Positions 45,356 through 58,832 are shown, counted from the first letter of the stretch. The stretch is 64,000 bases of DNA from Hevea brasiliensis (GCF_030052815.1 NC_079509.1:50618626-50682625), one strand, 5' to 3'. A program made the numbers and translations. Notes: generated by a model from the letters alone, not told the origin.

Positions 45356-47820
45356 ATGAACAGTACATCACCAGCTCATTCATCAGTATCAACAACAGCA
45401 ATCGTTGGAGGCGGCGGTAGCAATGCCGCTTTGGAAGATTTTCATTTCCCTTCCGATCTTATATCTATCCAAGACCGCAAGGAAGAAGCTATGCTTGGTT
45501 TGTTTTATCTCTTCCTTTCTTTAATTTTGCGAATTCTACACCAAGTTATGCAATTCATTTTTACTTCTTCATGGGTTTTCGCCATTTTTTTGCAATTCAT
45601 TATTTTGCTTTCTGGGTATCTAAGAGAAGAATTAAATTTGAAATTCAGTCCTCTCTTTCTCGAAATCAAAGGTTCTTGTCAATAAATTTTGTAAAAAAAA
45701 AAATCAACATTATTGGTCCTTAGCTACATAAACTCGGGATTTTTTTTTGGGAATTGTACTTGTCAAAAATTTGGAGAAGGAACTTCAGAACATAATTAAA
45801 ATTGCCCTAGTCTGTGTTGATGCGTAATGGGAAATCTTCTTCTTCTTTGCTTGTCAAAAAAACAAGTGGAAATAATTAAAAGCTAAACATGTATTGAATA
45901 TTTGATGGTTTAGTTCTGTAAATATAGGTGAATCCAAATGATTGCTTTAGTATTGGGCTCGTAGAGAATATATTCCTTTCGCCTTGTAAAATTTTAAAAT
46001 TTACAACTCTAATATGAGTTCTTTTATTCTGCTGAGTGCTGACTTGCTCAGTTGTTCATTGTAATCTGCAAGAATGTGCTTTATGTCTTGTGTTCTATAA
46101 AGTTTCTTCGGGCTTCTGAATCTTTAATTGAAACTTCTGTGGAGGATTTCTTTTAGGGTTTTCTAGAGATGCATGTCTTGTTAAAAGACCTATTGAATTG
46201 AACATTTCTGGCGTCTGTGAGCCCTTGATAGCTTATTTACCATCACAATGTTGCACCCTTAGCAAGTTGTGCTTCAGATCTTTACCAATTTGGAAATGTA
46301 AAATTAGCGGTCCAAAATGCAGGCAACTATAAGTAGAGAATCAAATAATCTCAATCACACAAATCTTAGATAATATTGTTATTATTATCTTTATTATGTT
46401 GTAGATCTTAGGATTTGGATCTTTTTTTTTTTTAAATTATAGTTTTCTATATTTCAATATATATGCAATCTGGTGATGAATTTATATTTGCATTTTAGCA
46501 AGCAAATGGAGATTTATGCTGTTCTTGAAACTGTAATTACTTCCTATCTTCCAGTTCTGAAAGCTGATTTGATGGCTGCACTTAACAAAGAGGTTAAATC
46601 CTTGGATGAAGATAATTGGAAGTTTGAAGGACCTCGTTCACGCATCAACCTTATATCAAGGCCTGGTTAGTGATTCGATCCATCAATTGTCCTTCCCTTT
46701 TAATATTTTCTGTTCTTTCTGCATTTTATTGGATAAAGACAAGAAACATTTCACTATCCTTTAATTCATAATTTACCATATGCATGATATTTTAGAAGAG
46801 AATTTCTTCTTTTTCCAAGTGCCATTGATACAGTTGCCTAAAATGTGGTCAGCATTGGAGATAAAGGTCTATACCCCTCTATTAATTGGGACAGAGGTGA
46901 CTTTGGATCTTGGACCAGCTTTTAAGTTCTCTTGAGCATAGAAAATCAACTTGCATAAAATCGAATTTGCTCGTTTTTATCTCCCTGATCAAAGCATGAA
47001 AAAAGGGGAATTTAAGGAAGAAAGAGTTTGTGAGGGAAACTTATTATCTCTCAACACCATAGCATCCTATACCATTATAGACATATTTTAACTAGGACAT
47101 TGATTGCTGAACATGGCATCTTCTTTCATGTTGGCAGTTGGGACTTGGAAATGGCTGATAATGTATTTGAATTTGTTCTTTCACTTATTGTGAAGTGTCC
47201 CTAACTCATTTTTACAGATTAAGAAGGATCATTCACAAAGAAAGGATCAAAACCTATGAACTAAACTCAGTTTCTGTAGTTAATTCCTGTTCTCTTAAAG
47301 AAATCTATATTTGTTCCATAGCATTAAAGAAACCTCTCGACAAAATTTTGAACCTTAAATTCACTTTAGATAACATGTTTCAAAAGTTTTAGATAAGTTT
47401 TGTGGCATATATCTCCCTTTTAAAGTATCCTTGATTTGTAAGGAATTGCGCATGCCAGGCTTATGTGAATTCCCTGTGAAATCTAGATGGATGATTTGTA
47501 GTGACAGCCTTTGTATCTTTCTGATGTATTCTTGTTTCTTTGTTTGTTCATGAGTCTGTAGGGCTTACATGAGCAGTTCAGTGCATCTGTGCACATTGTT
47601 TTTTGGGACTTCGTAGCCTGCTATAGGCCTTGAGAATCTGATTTATTTGTGATCTACTGGTCCAACCTTTTATAATTTGTCTTTTTTAATATCATTATAA
47701 TCATTATTTTTTGTTATATTTATTTAAGAAAATCTTCTGTTACTAATTCTAATATCAGGTGGATTTCTAAACAAGAAGATGGAAATAACAAAGAATAGGA
47801 ACATAGCTCCACCGAAGTAA
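45356..47820 (+). CDS. Small conserved plant protein, 104 residues, three exons, apparently intact
   Basis: Exons are 45356-45497, 46555-46665 and 47759-47820, with GT-AG introns and matching phases; the total of 315 bases gives 104 codons plus TAA. The protein has a low-complexity Ser/Thr/Gly N-terminus to about residue 25, then LEDFHFPSDLISIQDRKEEAML, a predicted helix KADLMAALNKEVKSLDEDN, WKFEGPRSRINLISRPGGF and a basic tail ending APPK. I recall similar small unannotated proteins in other plants but cannot name a function. No signal peptide or membrane segment is seen. The outer inverted-repeat element ends 187 bases upstream of the ATG, so part of the promoter may derive from transposon DNA. 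It is the only gene here without a break. Confidence 0.85.
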
Positions 47821-48590
47821 ATTGGATTTTTCAGACAGGTCACATATTTCATCTGCTGCCTCTGAGAAATCTGTTCTGCTGCTGCTGGCAAGACTAAAGC
47901 TGTTTTGTTGCTGAACTTCAAAATGAGTGGCATATAGTTGTTAGGCTGCAGAGCTACTAAATCTGTTACTTAAACAGGATCTTAAAAATTTTCTTTTTAA
48001 TTGTTTTGCAACATGAGTTATTAATGATATGCCATTGTAGTGCCCAGGGATTCTTTTTCTCTTACGATGAAAAAATGTTTCTTATTGTAAAACAAAATTT
48101 TATTCAAATATTGATATCGAGATAGGCAATTTTAAAAATTAAATCTTTTTAAGGATTTTTTGAGTTCTTGGGACTGAAGCCCCAAAAGGAGAATTGGGAT
48201 TTTTTTTTTTTTTATCAAAGCCCCTGATCAATGCAATATCTCTTGACTCGAAATGGAAGCAGGTTTGAAAAAGAATTTTAGAGTGTCTAAAGGACAGCAA
48301 TTATCAATTATCGCAGAATAAAATGTGATATAATGATATGAAATGCAATAGAAAAAAAGATACATGGAACGGTTACCTACTCTTTAACGGTTTAAATTCT
48401 AGCATTGTGATTGGAGAGTCATAACTGTTTTTAAGGAATATATATTATTATATTAATTTAATTTATATTATTATGTTGTGCTAAAAAAATTATAATAATA
48501 ATTACAAAAATTATTTCTCAACTTATTGCTATTATTATAAAAATAAATCTAACTATATATATATTTTTTTATATCACTATTGTAACACCC
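47821..48590 (+). other. 3' flank of the 104-residue protein gene
   Basis: AT-rich sequence with no ORF of note. An AATAAA at 48317-48322 is a possible polyadenylation signal but is rather far (about 500 bases) from the stop codon. Gypsy element 2 begins at 48591. Confidence 0.5.
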
Positions 48591-51225
48591 CAAAATTCTA
48601 AATTTTATTATTTTATGAGTATTATTGATATTTTAATTTTATTTAAATTTTAAGAAATTATTTGAGATTTTTCGGATTTTAAAAATCGGGTTCAATTTTT
48701 CGAAAATATAAACGTTGATGATTTTTAAAAATTTATTTAAAGACTACGTGGCAAAACTAAAAATATATTTGGAGTCTACGAATTTTTCTGAGTCTTCTGA
48801 AATTTTTTTGAAATTTTTGGACCTCGTTTTCTGTCTCGAGGCAGAGTAAAAATTCAAAATTTTGTATCCCGAATCGAACCGGCCGAATTGAACCGGACCG
48901 GATCGAACCGGTCGAATCGGACCGGCCTTTTCATTTTCTTCCTTCTTCCTCCCCGTGCGTCCCGACCCCTCTCCATTTCTCTCTCTTTTTCTCTCTCCTC
49001 CCTTCTCCCCTTGTCGCGCCGCCACCTCCCCTGCCACCCCAGCTCGCCGGCGCGCCGCCTCACCCCTCCCCCACGGCCGGCTGCCTCTTGGAACGCCGGA
49101 AAACGGCTCCTGAAGCAACGCGCACGCGCACGAGAACGTTCGTCTTCCCGGTCAAAATTCAGCCGATCCGGTTACCAATCAGACCGAGTCTTGTGTCTAA
49201 ACTCATCTACTCGTCGAGAGCTTTCCATAGACACCAAGAACACCGAAATTCATCGAGCGGTTTGTCCAATTTTTACCCGGGAAGTTTTAGCTCATTTTGA
49301 CTTTTGGGCTAGATTTCTCACAAACCGTAAACCCCATGAGAAAGCCGAGAGTACCAGAGCGCTCCACTCGTCGAGAGCTTCGCGGCGACATAAATTTCGA
49401 ATTTTTTCGACACTGTTTTTCGGTGGGTCCCACGAAACTTCGCAGTGTTTTTCCGAGCATTAAATGAGCTTAGAAAATTCCATAAAATTTATGTACTAAC
49501 CCCCGTGTTGTGGGCTTCCTGTAGGTATCATCAATTCGCGGAAATTCGATAGTTGTCCGGGTCTGTGAATTTCCAGCTAGACAAACCCATTACCGGAAAA
49601 GTCTCCGAATTGGACCGAGGTTTTGGCTACCCCCCATTGTCAGACGTCCTGAGCGCGTCCCTGAAGTCAGAATCGGCAAAGGTAAACCCGAACCTTGTTT
49701 TTTCGTAATTTTCTAGTGCTTAAATAGGATTAAAAATCCATAAAATATTCGTGGTAGCTCAGAAAATTATGATTCTTTTGCAATAGCCTGGTAATATTGC
49801 TAAGGACCGCGGGGCAAAGTTTTAGAATTTTTAGAGCTTGTTTGGGTAGTTTTTGCAAAAATGATCAATTATAAGGACTAAATTGAAATTTTACAAATTG
49901 TGATGGATGATTGATTTGATGGGCCCAGGAGGGGCTGTGTGATGTGATTGAATTGTGGATATATGAGTTGCGATTATAGAAGTGTGTTTTGAGCCCTTTT
50001 GCAGGTTGGGTAGGTCCTAGGTATAAGGGAGACTTTGCCGGATTTTCGACACGACTTAGGACGTATTTGGTCTTTTCTTGATTTGTATTGAGTTATTTGT
50101 ATTAAATAATTGTAATGTAATTGTCAGGTGAGTCGAGACAGCCTTCTTCCTCCGCCCAGCCGCTACAGTGACTGTTGTCAAGTCTGTGAGTAAAATATTA
50201 ATTTTAATTATAATTTCATTATTATTATATGTTCAAGCATGCCCATGCATCACTTATATGCATATATCTATGTAGATAAACTTTAGGCATGATTTATGTT
50301 GCATTCATAACTGTGAAAGTGCCATGTATGTTGTTGTGGTAATTTGGAGCAGTGTGCGTGCGTTGGCGTGCGTGTGGTGTGGTGTGGGCTATGGATAGGA
50401 CGGGAAGACACGTCTTGAGATCTTCGCTGGGACCCGGTCCTTCGGGGTAGACACGGCTTGAGTTCTTTGCTGGGACCCCGATTTGGTTATTAAGTGGAAG
50501 TCAGAAAGTGAGTTCTTACGCCAGTTGGAATTAAGAGAGTTGTATAGGGGGTCAGCTCCCATATATATTATGATTGATATTACCAGGTGCATTAGTGCTC
50601 CAAATTACCTTTTTGATGTTATGATGTGAAATTATTGCTGGTATTGCATTTCACTCTACAGGGTGCATTAGTTTTAGATAGTTATAGAGATTATGGTTAA
50701 AATTGATATTTTACTCTCACGAGTGACGCTCACTCCTTTTCAATATTTTTTTCAGGCTACAGGAGGATTTTATTGTGGTTAACTTGCTTTTCTCCTTCGC
50801 AGGTTGTTTATCAATATTTGTATAATTTTATTTACTCCTAGAATTTCTGCATGTGTTAGAAATATTAATTGATTTGGGTCTATAATATAAATTGTTATGT
50901 GGACCTGTAAAATTACTATATACATGTTTGATGGACTGGATGAGGGAGCTGAGCTCCCATTTATCTTTATGTTGATATGAGTATGTGGAGGGTGAGCTGA
51001 GCTCCCCAATTGATGATATATTTTGTTTACAGGTCGGGTGAGTCAAAAACTCCCCGTTGAAAGGTCCACCTTATGGCCGGACTCTGTCCGGTTGATTTCT
51101 TGATATTGGGCCCAAATGGGCCTTAGAGTTGGATTAATGAATAATTAGGCTTACTACGAGCCTCGGGGGCTTTAGGCTGGCCCAGTCCTAGTCTTTGAGT
51201 CAGGCCCATAGGTTGGGTCGTGACA
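48591..51225 (+). repeat. Gypsy element 2, 5' LTR (2635 bp)
   Basis: It starts TGTAACACCCC and ends GGGTCGTGACA. The CGGACCGG cluster and GC-rich block lie at about 48880-49140, and the paired GGGAGCTGAGCTCCC stems near 50943-51007. Confidence 0.94.
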
Positions 51226-51229
51226 AATG

Positions 51230-51241
51230 TGGTATCAGAGC
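51230..51241 (+). other. Gypsy element 2 primer-binding site
   Basis: TGGTATCAGAGC, identical to that of element 1, four bases after the 5' LTR; initiator tRNA-Met type. Confidence 0.95.
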
Positions 51242-51451
51242 TTAGGCTCCAGATTCTTAGGGATTGTTTGTCTAAAGTGTTGGGAAGAGTCTACTAGGAG
51301 TCACATGCGGAAAATAGGGTCCACATTCGTCTTGCATTGTCATCTTTGCTTCTAGTTTCTGCTTTATATATTGTGTGTAAACATGAGTCTATAGAGCTTT
51401 GTAATGTGCAGTTTTGAATTTTATGGGCTAATGCTGCTGAATTTTAGGAAA

Positions 51452-52745
51452 ATGCGTAGAAGTAGGAGAGCTGCCACTGCACCAGAACCAGATGTGCCTG
51501 ATGAGGTGTCAGCACAGGATGAGGCGCCTGCCCCGAGGAGGCGGGGTAGGAGGCCTAGAGCTGCTCAAGTAGAAGAAGCGGTACCACCGATTCGAGATTA
51601 GTCTTTTATGGCACGGTCCCATGGACCCCATGGCGACTACTCTAGTGGGTTGCAGAAAAACATCGACATGATGGCGCGATATATGGTCCACCCTCCATAG
51701 CGTGATGATCCACCGCACCAAGAGGAACCTTACAAGCAGATCATAAATTTCAAGAAGTTGGTGCACAGTACTTATGATGTGTCGGATGATGCATATCGGT
51801 TTTGGATTCTGATGACAGGCGAAAGCAGTGCGATTGGGATATAAGACTTATAGAGTGTATGCTGTATGTCATGTGGCCTATGCCTAGACAATGGATGAAT
51901 GACTTCATATTACATCGGATTGATGTTTTGTCCTGTACTCAGTTTGTGGAATTGTTCATCAATCGGTTTGTGCCAGAAAGCTTGAGGATCAAAGCGGTGG
52001 GCCTTTGAGGCCTTAAGGAGAATGGCAGTGCAGTAGATGAGTATGCTCTGAGAATTTCGGAGTTGGCGGTATGCCCCTACAGTATATCTGAAACTATGAA
52101 GGTGAAGAGATTCCTAAAGAAATTTGGGCGGGAGGTATGCAAACCTGGCCATGATGTCGGATCGATCTTTTGATGTAGTAGTTGATCGAGCAGACAGATA
52201 GAGATTAGCTATCTTTGTGGATGGCAATGGAAGAGCAAAGAAAAACAAAGCGAGGGTTCTTGGTGTTCCCCACATGGGTACTACGGATAGTGGTGGCCAA
52301 ACTAATTCTGAGGAAGAAGCGAGAATAAGAGAAGTGGTTTTAGACACAAATCCCGAGGGTTCGGACCGAGTGCGGATCCAGCGGTGGTCACGATTCGAGT
52401 ATAGCGATTAGGTGCAGTTGAGATCTTCCTTGGCACCTTGTGCAGTGTGGAAGAGAACATTCGGGACCTTGTATGATGGGTTGAGTATGCTTGGTGTAGC
52501 CAACGAGTCACTTTGCTGAGAATGCCCGTGTTGGTGAGCCACGGATAAGTCACGAGGTTCTATTGCAAATGTTCCTCGTCGATTGTATCCAGTGCTTCGG
52601 CATGGCGACGATCGATTCGGTACTTGAGGGCCGAGGACAAGAGGGCGTGGATTTGGAGGCGGTCGGGAGGTAGAAGTCAATATCAAGGTTCTGCCACTCA
52701 GGGTAGGGGTCAAGCTCGGGTTTTCACCCTGACCCACCAGGATGC
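51452..52745 (+). pseudogene. Gypsy element 2 gag (broken)
   Basis: The start MRRSRRAATAPEPD at 51452 matches element 1. The capsid part is readable as short pieces such as FVELFINRFVPESLR near 51935 and KVKRFLKKFGREVC near 52100, in shifting frames. A zinc knuckle C-x2-C-x4-H-x4-C type sequence (CAQCGREHSGPC) lies near 52440-52475. The gaps fall at different places from those in element 1, so each copy decayed on its own. Confidence 0.85.
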
Positions 52746-53990
52746 TCAGGCTTCCAATGCAGTTGTGGCAGGTATTCTACTAGTCTGTTCCTATGAGGCT
52801 CGTGTTTTGATAGATCCGGGTGCTACGCACTCATTTGTCTCCCCTGTGTTTGCCATGAGATTGGGTAGAAACCCTACAACTTTAGAATGCCCTTTGTCGG
52901 TAGCTACCCCACTTAGTGACAACATAGATGTAGATATGGTTTTTCCGGGTAGCCCAGTAGTAGTGGATGGAAAGATTCTCCCAGCAGACTTGGTTCCTCT
53001 ACCAGTAATGGATTTCGATGTAATCTTGGGGATGGATTGGTTGGCAACTCATTATGCCACTTTAGACTGCAGGAACAAAAAGGTGTATTTCCACATACCC
53101 GGTGTGGAAGAGTTTAGCTTCGATGGTGACAGGAGCGTGGCTCCATATAACTTGGTGTCAGCAATTAGTGCTAGAAAAATGTTGAGGCGTGGATGTCAAG
53201 GGTATTTGGCATTGGTGAGAGATACCTCTGTAGAAGGTGTCAACATGGAAAATGTTCCTGTTGTCAGAGAATTCATGGATGTCTTCCCTGAAGAGCTTCC
53301 AGGGTTGCCACCGGAACGGGAAATAGAGTTCTACATTGATATTGTGTCAGGTACAAACCCCATATCAATGCCGCCTTACAGGATGGCGCCAGCAGAATTG
53401 AAAAAGCTAAAGGAGCAACTACAGGAGCTTTTGGACAAGGGTTTTATACGTCCGAGCACTTCACCACAGGGTGCTCTGTTCTATTTGTGAGAAAGAAGGA
53501 TGGGTCATTGAGGTTGTGTATTGACTATAGGCAATTTGAACAAGGTGACTGTGAAGAACAAGTATCCACTTCCTCGGATCGACGATATGTTTGATCAGCT
53601 CCAAGGGGCTAGATTCTTTTCCAAGATAGACCTGCGATCAGGCTACCATCAGTTGAGAATCAGGAATGAGGACGTGTCAAAAACGGCATTCAAGACAAGA
53701 TATGGTCATTATGAGTTCTTGGTGATGTCTTTTGGACTCACTAATGCACCAGCAGCCTTCATGGACTTGATGAACAGGGTGTTCAAGCCATTTTTGGACC
53801 GTTTTTTCATCGTATTCATAGATGACATTTTGGTATACTCTCGGACAGAGGAAGAACACGTGTGACACTTGAGGATGGTGTTGCGGACTTTGAGGAGCAC
53901 CGGTATATGCCAAATTTTCAAAATGTGAATTTTGGCTAGAAAGCATCTCATTCTTGGGACACGTGGTTTCTAGTGGCGGCATTCAAGTGG
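52746..53990 (+). pseudogene. Gypsy element 2 protease and reverse transcriptase (broken)
   Basis: Protease motif [13 protein letters not shown] lies near 52803, then [13 protein letters not shown], then [13 protein letters not shown]. The frame breaks near 53470 and resumes with [47 protein letters not shown] and the active site [10 protein letters not shown] near 53818. A stop follows EEEHV (Trp codon to TGA) near 53861. The active-site region is better kept here than in element 1. Confidence 0.92.
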
Positions 53991-54009
53991 ATCCCAAGAA
54001 AATTGAAGT

Positions 54010-54600
54010 ATGGCGATTGGCTTAGGCCTACAACGATCAACGAGGTCACGAAGTTTTACGTGTCTATTTGGCTACTATAGGCGTTTTGTGCAAGATTTTT
54101 CCAGGATAGCGGCTCCCCTAACTAAGTTAACTCGGAAGAATGTTCCATTCATTTGGACAGATGACTGTGAGAAGAGCTTCCAGAAGCTTAAGGAGTGTCT
54201 AACCACCACCCCTGTGTTGACACTACCTATAGATGGTGAAGGATACACCGTGTACTGTGACGCCTCCAGAGTTGGCCTACGGTGTATTTTGATGCAGAAT
54301 GGAAAAGTAGTGGCTTATGCTTTAAGACAGCTGAAGAGGCATGAACAGAACTACCCCACCCATGATTTGGAAATGGCGGCTGTAGTCTTTGCACTAAAAA
54401 TCTGGAGACACTACCTGTATGGTGAAGTGTGCGAGATATACACCGACCACAAGAGTTTGAAGTACATCTTCCAATAGAGGGATTTAAACTTGAGACAGAG
54501 GAGATGGATGGAGCTTCTGAAAGATTATGATTGCACTATCGGTACCACCTGGGAAAGCCAATGTAATGCGGATGCTTTGAGCGAGAAAATCTTACAGCGA
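54010..54600 (+). pseudogene. Gypsy element 2 RNase H (one stop, then frameshifts)
   Basis: It carries [51 protein letters not shown] and [12 protein letters not shown], followed by a TAG in place of a Gln codon at about 54475 and then [19 protein letters not shown] glycine-to-arginine change (GLGC to GLRC) lies next to the catalytic Asp motif. The end (PGKANV.ADALS) is shifted by small deletions. Confidence 0.9.
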
Positions 54601-54601
54601 T

Positions 54602-56136
54602 TTGGCGCACATTTCAGTAGAGAAAAGACCGTTGATTCGGGAAGTACATGAGTTAATGGATCAAGGTTTAATCCTAGATCTTTCTGATGAGGGGGTATTA
54701 TTGGCTCATTTTTCAGTGAGGCCAGACTTGCGAGACAGAGTTAGAGTTTCCCAGCACAGAGACCAACAATTGATGAAAATCATAGAAAGAGTACGACAAG
54801 GTGAAGGTGGTGAGTTTGGATTTGCCAATGATGGCGCCCTAGTGCAAGGTTCTAGGATATGTGTACCTGATGTGGACAATCTCAGAGATGAAATCATGCG
54901 AGAGGCACACTATACATTGTACAGTGTCCACCCAGGCTCCACCAAGATGTACCATGATGTGAAGGATAGCTATTGGTGGAATGGCATGAAGAGAGATATA
55001 GCAGACTTTGTGTCCAAGTACTTGACTTGTCAGAAGGTAAAGTTTGAACATCAGAGACCGTCAGGGAAGCTGCAAGAGCTCCCTATCCCAGAATGGAAGT
55101 GGGAAATGATTATTATGGATTTTGTGACTAGGTTGCCTCGTAACATGCGAGGATATGATTCGATATGGGTAATTGTAGACCGCCTAACCAAATCAGCTCA
55201 CTTCTTGCCTGTGAAGACTACATATTACATTTGCCTGATGCGCTCGACTCTACATTAGAAATAGTCGATTGCATGGAGTTTCGGCTTCCATAATATCGGC
55301 AGAGGGCTGATTCACTTCTCAATTTTGGAGAAAGTTGCAGGAGGCACTTGGCACATAGTTGAACTTCAGTACGGCTTTCCACCCTCAGACAGACGGACAA
55401 TCCGAAAGGACAATCCAAACACTGGAAGACATGCTTCGCATGAGTGTTTTGGATTTTGGAGGTCAATGGGATGATCAGCTAGCTTTGGTGGAGTTTGCCT
55501 ACAACAATAGTTACCATTCGATAGGGATGGCACCCTATGAGGCACTATATGGGAGAAAGTGTAGGTCTCCTCTGTGTTGGACGGAAATGGGAGAAGCGAA
55601 AGTGCATGATGTAGACCTAGTGTAGTACACTTCAGAGATAGTTCCTTTAATCGAGGAGCGATTGAAAGCTTGACTTTCGATGGCGGAAGAGTTATGCGGA
55701 CCCGGGCGGAGGATGTGGAGTTTGCGATGGCGACTATGTATTCTGAAGGTTTCTCCGATGAAAGGAGTCATGAGATTTGGAAAGAAGGGCAAGTTGGCAC
55801 CTCGGTATATTGGACCTTTTGAGGTTCTTGATAGAGTTAGGCGATTGCCTACAGGTTGGACCTACCACCCAACCTTTCTCATGTTCATCCATGTTTCACA
55901 TCTCCATGCTCGGAAATACATTCGGATCCTTCTCATGTACTACGGATAATAGAGTAAAGAAAATTTGACATTTGAGGAGCAACTTTGTAGCCATAGTGGA
56001 CTACCAAGTGAGACAGCTAAGATCAAAACAGATCCCTATGGTTAAGGTTTTGTGGAGGAGCCAGTCGGTGGAAGAGTGTACCTGGGAGTCAGAACGGGAC
56101 ATGCGTAGCAAGTACCCTTATCTGTTCAATGTGTAA
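54602..56136 (+). pseudogene. Gypsy element 2 integrase and chromodomain (broken)
   Basis: The frame from 54602 covers the zinc-binding region (HYTLYSVHPGSTKMYHDV, LTCQKVK) and the core start (MDFVTRLPRNMRGYDSIWVIVDRLTKSAHFLPV). A break near 55240 is followed by HPQTDGQSERTIQTLEDMLR near 55379 and VEFAYNNSYHSIGMAPYEALYGRKCRSP. The GPF/Y module RYIGPFEVLDRV lies near 55805. The chromodomain is readable near 55965-56130, ending RSKYPYLFNV before TAA at 56134-56136. The catalytic Asp, Asp and Glu regions are present but not in one frame. Confidence 0.9.
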
Positions 56137-56184
56137 TCTTGTACTTTATTCTACCTTGTGTAAAATTTGAGGATGAATTTTCTG

Positions 56185-56198
56185 TAAGGGGGGAAGAA
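56185..56198 (+). other. Gypsy element 2 polypurine tract
   Basis: AAGGGGGGAAGAA directly before the 3' LTR at 56199. Confidence 0.85.
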
Positions 56199-58827
56199 TG
56201 TAACACCCCAAAATTTTAAATTTTATTATTTTATGAGTATTATTGATATTTTAATTTTATTTAAATTTTAAGGAATTATTTGAGATTTTTCGGATTTTAA
56301 AAATCGGGTTCGATTTTCCGAAAATATAAACTTTGATGATTTTTAAAAATTTATTTAAAGACCACGTGACAAAACTAAAAATATATTTGGAGTCTACGAA
56401 TTTTTCTGAGTTTTCTAGAATTTTTTAGGAATTTTGGGCCTCGTTTTTTATCCCAAGGCAGAGTAAAAATTCAAAATTTTGCATCCTAAATCGAACCGGT
56501 CGAATCAAACCGGATTGGATCGGACCGGTCGAATCGGACCGGCCTTTTCTTTTTCTTCCTTCTTCCTCCCCGCGCGTCCCGACCCCTCTCCCTTTCTCTC
56601 TCTTTTTCTCTCTCCTCCCTCCTCCCCTTGCCGCGCCGCCACCTCCCCTGCCACCCCAGCTCGTCGTGCGCCTCACCCCCTCCCCACGGTCGTGCGCACA
56701 GGCCGCAAAACGGCTCTGAGCGGCGCATGCGCGCCCGACCGTTCATCTTCCCGACCAAAATTCGGCCGATCCGGCCACCAATCGGACCGGGTCTTGTGTC
56801 TAAACTCATCTACTCGTCGAGACCTTTCCATAGACACCAAGAACACCAAAATCCATCGAGCGGTTTGTCCAATTTTTGCCCGGGAAGTTTTAGCCCATTT
56901 TGACTTTTAGGCTAGATTTCTCACAAACCGTAAACCTCACGAGAAAACCGAGAGTACCAGAGCGCTCCACTCGTCGAGAGCTTCGCGGCAACATAAATTT
57001 TGAATTTTTCCGACACTATTTTTCGGTGGGTCCCACGGAACTTCACAGTGTTTTTCTAAGCATTAAATGAGCTTAGAAAATTTCGTAAAATTTATGTACT
57101 AACCCCCGTGTTGTGGGCTTCGTGTAGGTATCCTCAATTCGCGGAAATTCGACGATTGTCAGATGCAGTGAATTTCTAGCAGACCAGTTCTTGGAAAAGT
57201 CTCCGAATTGGACCGAGGTTTTGGCTACCCCCCCCATTGTCAGATGTCCCGAGCGCGTCCCTGAAGTCGGAATCGGCAAAGGTAAACCCGAACCTTATTT
57301 TTTCGTAATTTTCTAGTACTTAAATAGGATTAAAAATCCGTAAAATATTCGTGGTAGCTCAGAAAATTATGATTCTTTTTGCAATAGCCTAGTAATATTG
57401 CTAAGGACCGCGGGGCAAAGTTTTAGAATTTTTAGAGCTTGTTTGGGTAGTTTTTGCAAAAATGATCAATTATAAGGACTAAATTGAAATTTTACATATT
57501 GTGATGGATGGTGATTTGATGGGCCCAGGAGTTGCTGTGTGATGTGATTGAATTGTGGATATATGAGTTGCAAATATAGAAGTGTGTTTTGAGCCCTTTT
57601 GCAGGTTGGGTAGGTCCTAGGTATAGGGGAGACTCTGCTGGATTTTCGGCACGACTTAGGACGTATTTAGTCTTTTCTTGATTTTTATTGAGTCATTTGT
57701 ATTAAATAATTGTAATGTAATTGTTAGGTGAGCCGGGACAGCCTTCTTCCTCCGCCCAACCGCCACAGTGACCGTTGTCAAGTCTGTGAGTAAAATATTA
57801 ATTTTAATTGTAATTTCACTATTATTATATGTTCAAGCATGCCCATGCATCACTTATATGCATATATCTATGTAGATAAACTTTAGGCACGATTTATGTT
57901 GCATTCATAACTGTGAAAGTGCCATGTATGTTGTTGTGGTAATTTGGAGCAGTGTGCGTGCGTTGGCGTGCGTGTGATGTGGTGTGGACTATGGATAGGA
58001 CGGGTAGACACGGCTTGAGATCTTCGCTGGGACCCGGTCCTTCGGGGTAGACACGGCTTGAGTTCTTCGCTGGGACCCCGATTTGGTTATTAAGTGGAAG
58101 TCCGAGCTGAGTTCTTCGCTGGCACAGTTGGAATTAAGAGAGCTGTATAGGGGATCAGCTCCCATATATATTATGATTGATATTACTGGGTGCGTGAGTG
58201 CTCCAAATTACCTTTTTGATGTTATGATGTGAAATTATTGCTGGTGTTGCATTTCACTCTACAGGGTGCATTAGTTTTAGATAGTTATAGAGATTATGGT
58301 TAAAATTGATATTTTACTCTCTAAGTCGAACGCTCACTCCTGTTCAATATTTTTTCAGGCTACAGGAGGATTTTATTGTGGTTAACCTGCTTTTCTCCTT
58401 CGCAGGTTGTTTATCAATATTTGTGTAATTTTATTTACTCCTAGAATTTCCGCATGTGTTAGAAATATTAATTGATTCGGGTCTGTAATATAAATTGTTA
58501 TGTGGACCTGTAAAATTACTATATGCGTGTTTGATAGACTGGATGAGGGAGCTGAGCTCCCATTTATCTTTATGTTGATATGAGTATGTGGAGGGTGAGC
58601 TGAGCTCCCCAATTGATGATATATTTTTTTTACAGGTCGGGTGAGTCAAAAACTCTCCGTTGAAAGGTTCACCTTATGGCCAGACTCCGTCCGGTTGATT
58701 TCTTGATATTGGGCCCAAATGGGCCTTAGAGTTGGATTAATGAATAATTAGGCTTACTACGGGCCTCAGGGGCTTTAGGCTGGCCCAGGTCCTGATGCCG
58801 GTCCGGCCCATAGGTTGGGTCGTGACA
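56199..58827 (+). repeat. Gypsy element 2, 3' LTR (2629 bp)
   Basis: A direct copy of 48591-51225 with the same ends and close similarity over its length. Differences cluster in the GC-rich block near 56545-56760. Confidence 0.94.
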
Positions 58828-58832
58828 ACTAT

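Larger units (their letters stand above)
48591..58827 (+). mobile_element. Ty3/gypsy chromovirus (Tekay/Del-like), element 2
   Basis: The element is bounded by a perfect 5-bp duplication ACTAT (48586-48590 and 58828-58832). LTRs are 48591-51225 and 56199-58827. Primer site and purine tract are in place and the internal order matches element 1: gag, protease, reverse transcriptase, RNase H, integrase, chromodomain. It belongs to the same family but a different LTR subtype: for example, TTGATTTGGGTCTATAATAT here replaces the corresponding element 1 sequence. Frameshifts and stops are spread through gag and pol. Confidence 0.95.

Noticed and set aside
45498..45685. Continuation of the first exon ORF into intron 1
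   Set aside because: Splicing at the GT at 45498 restores a conserved frame across all three exons, whereas the read-through is AT-rich and unrelated.
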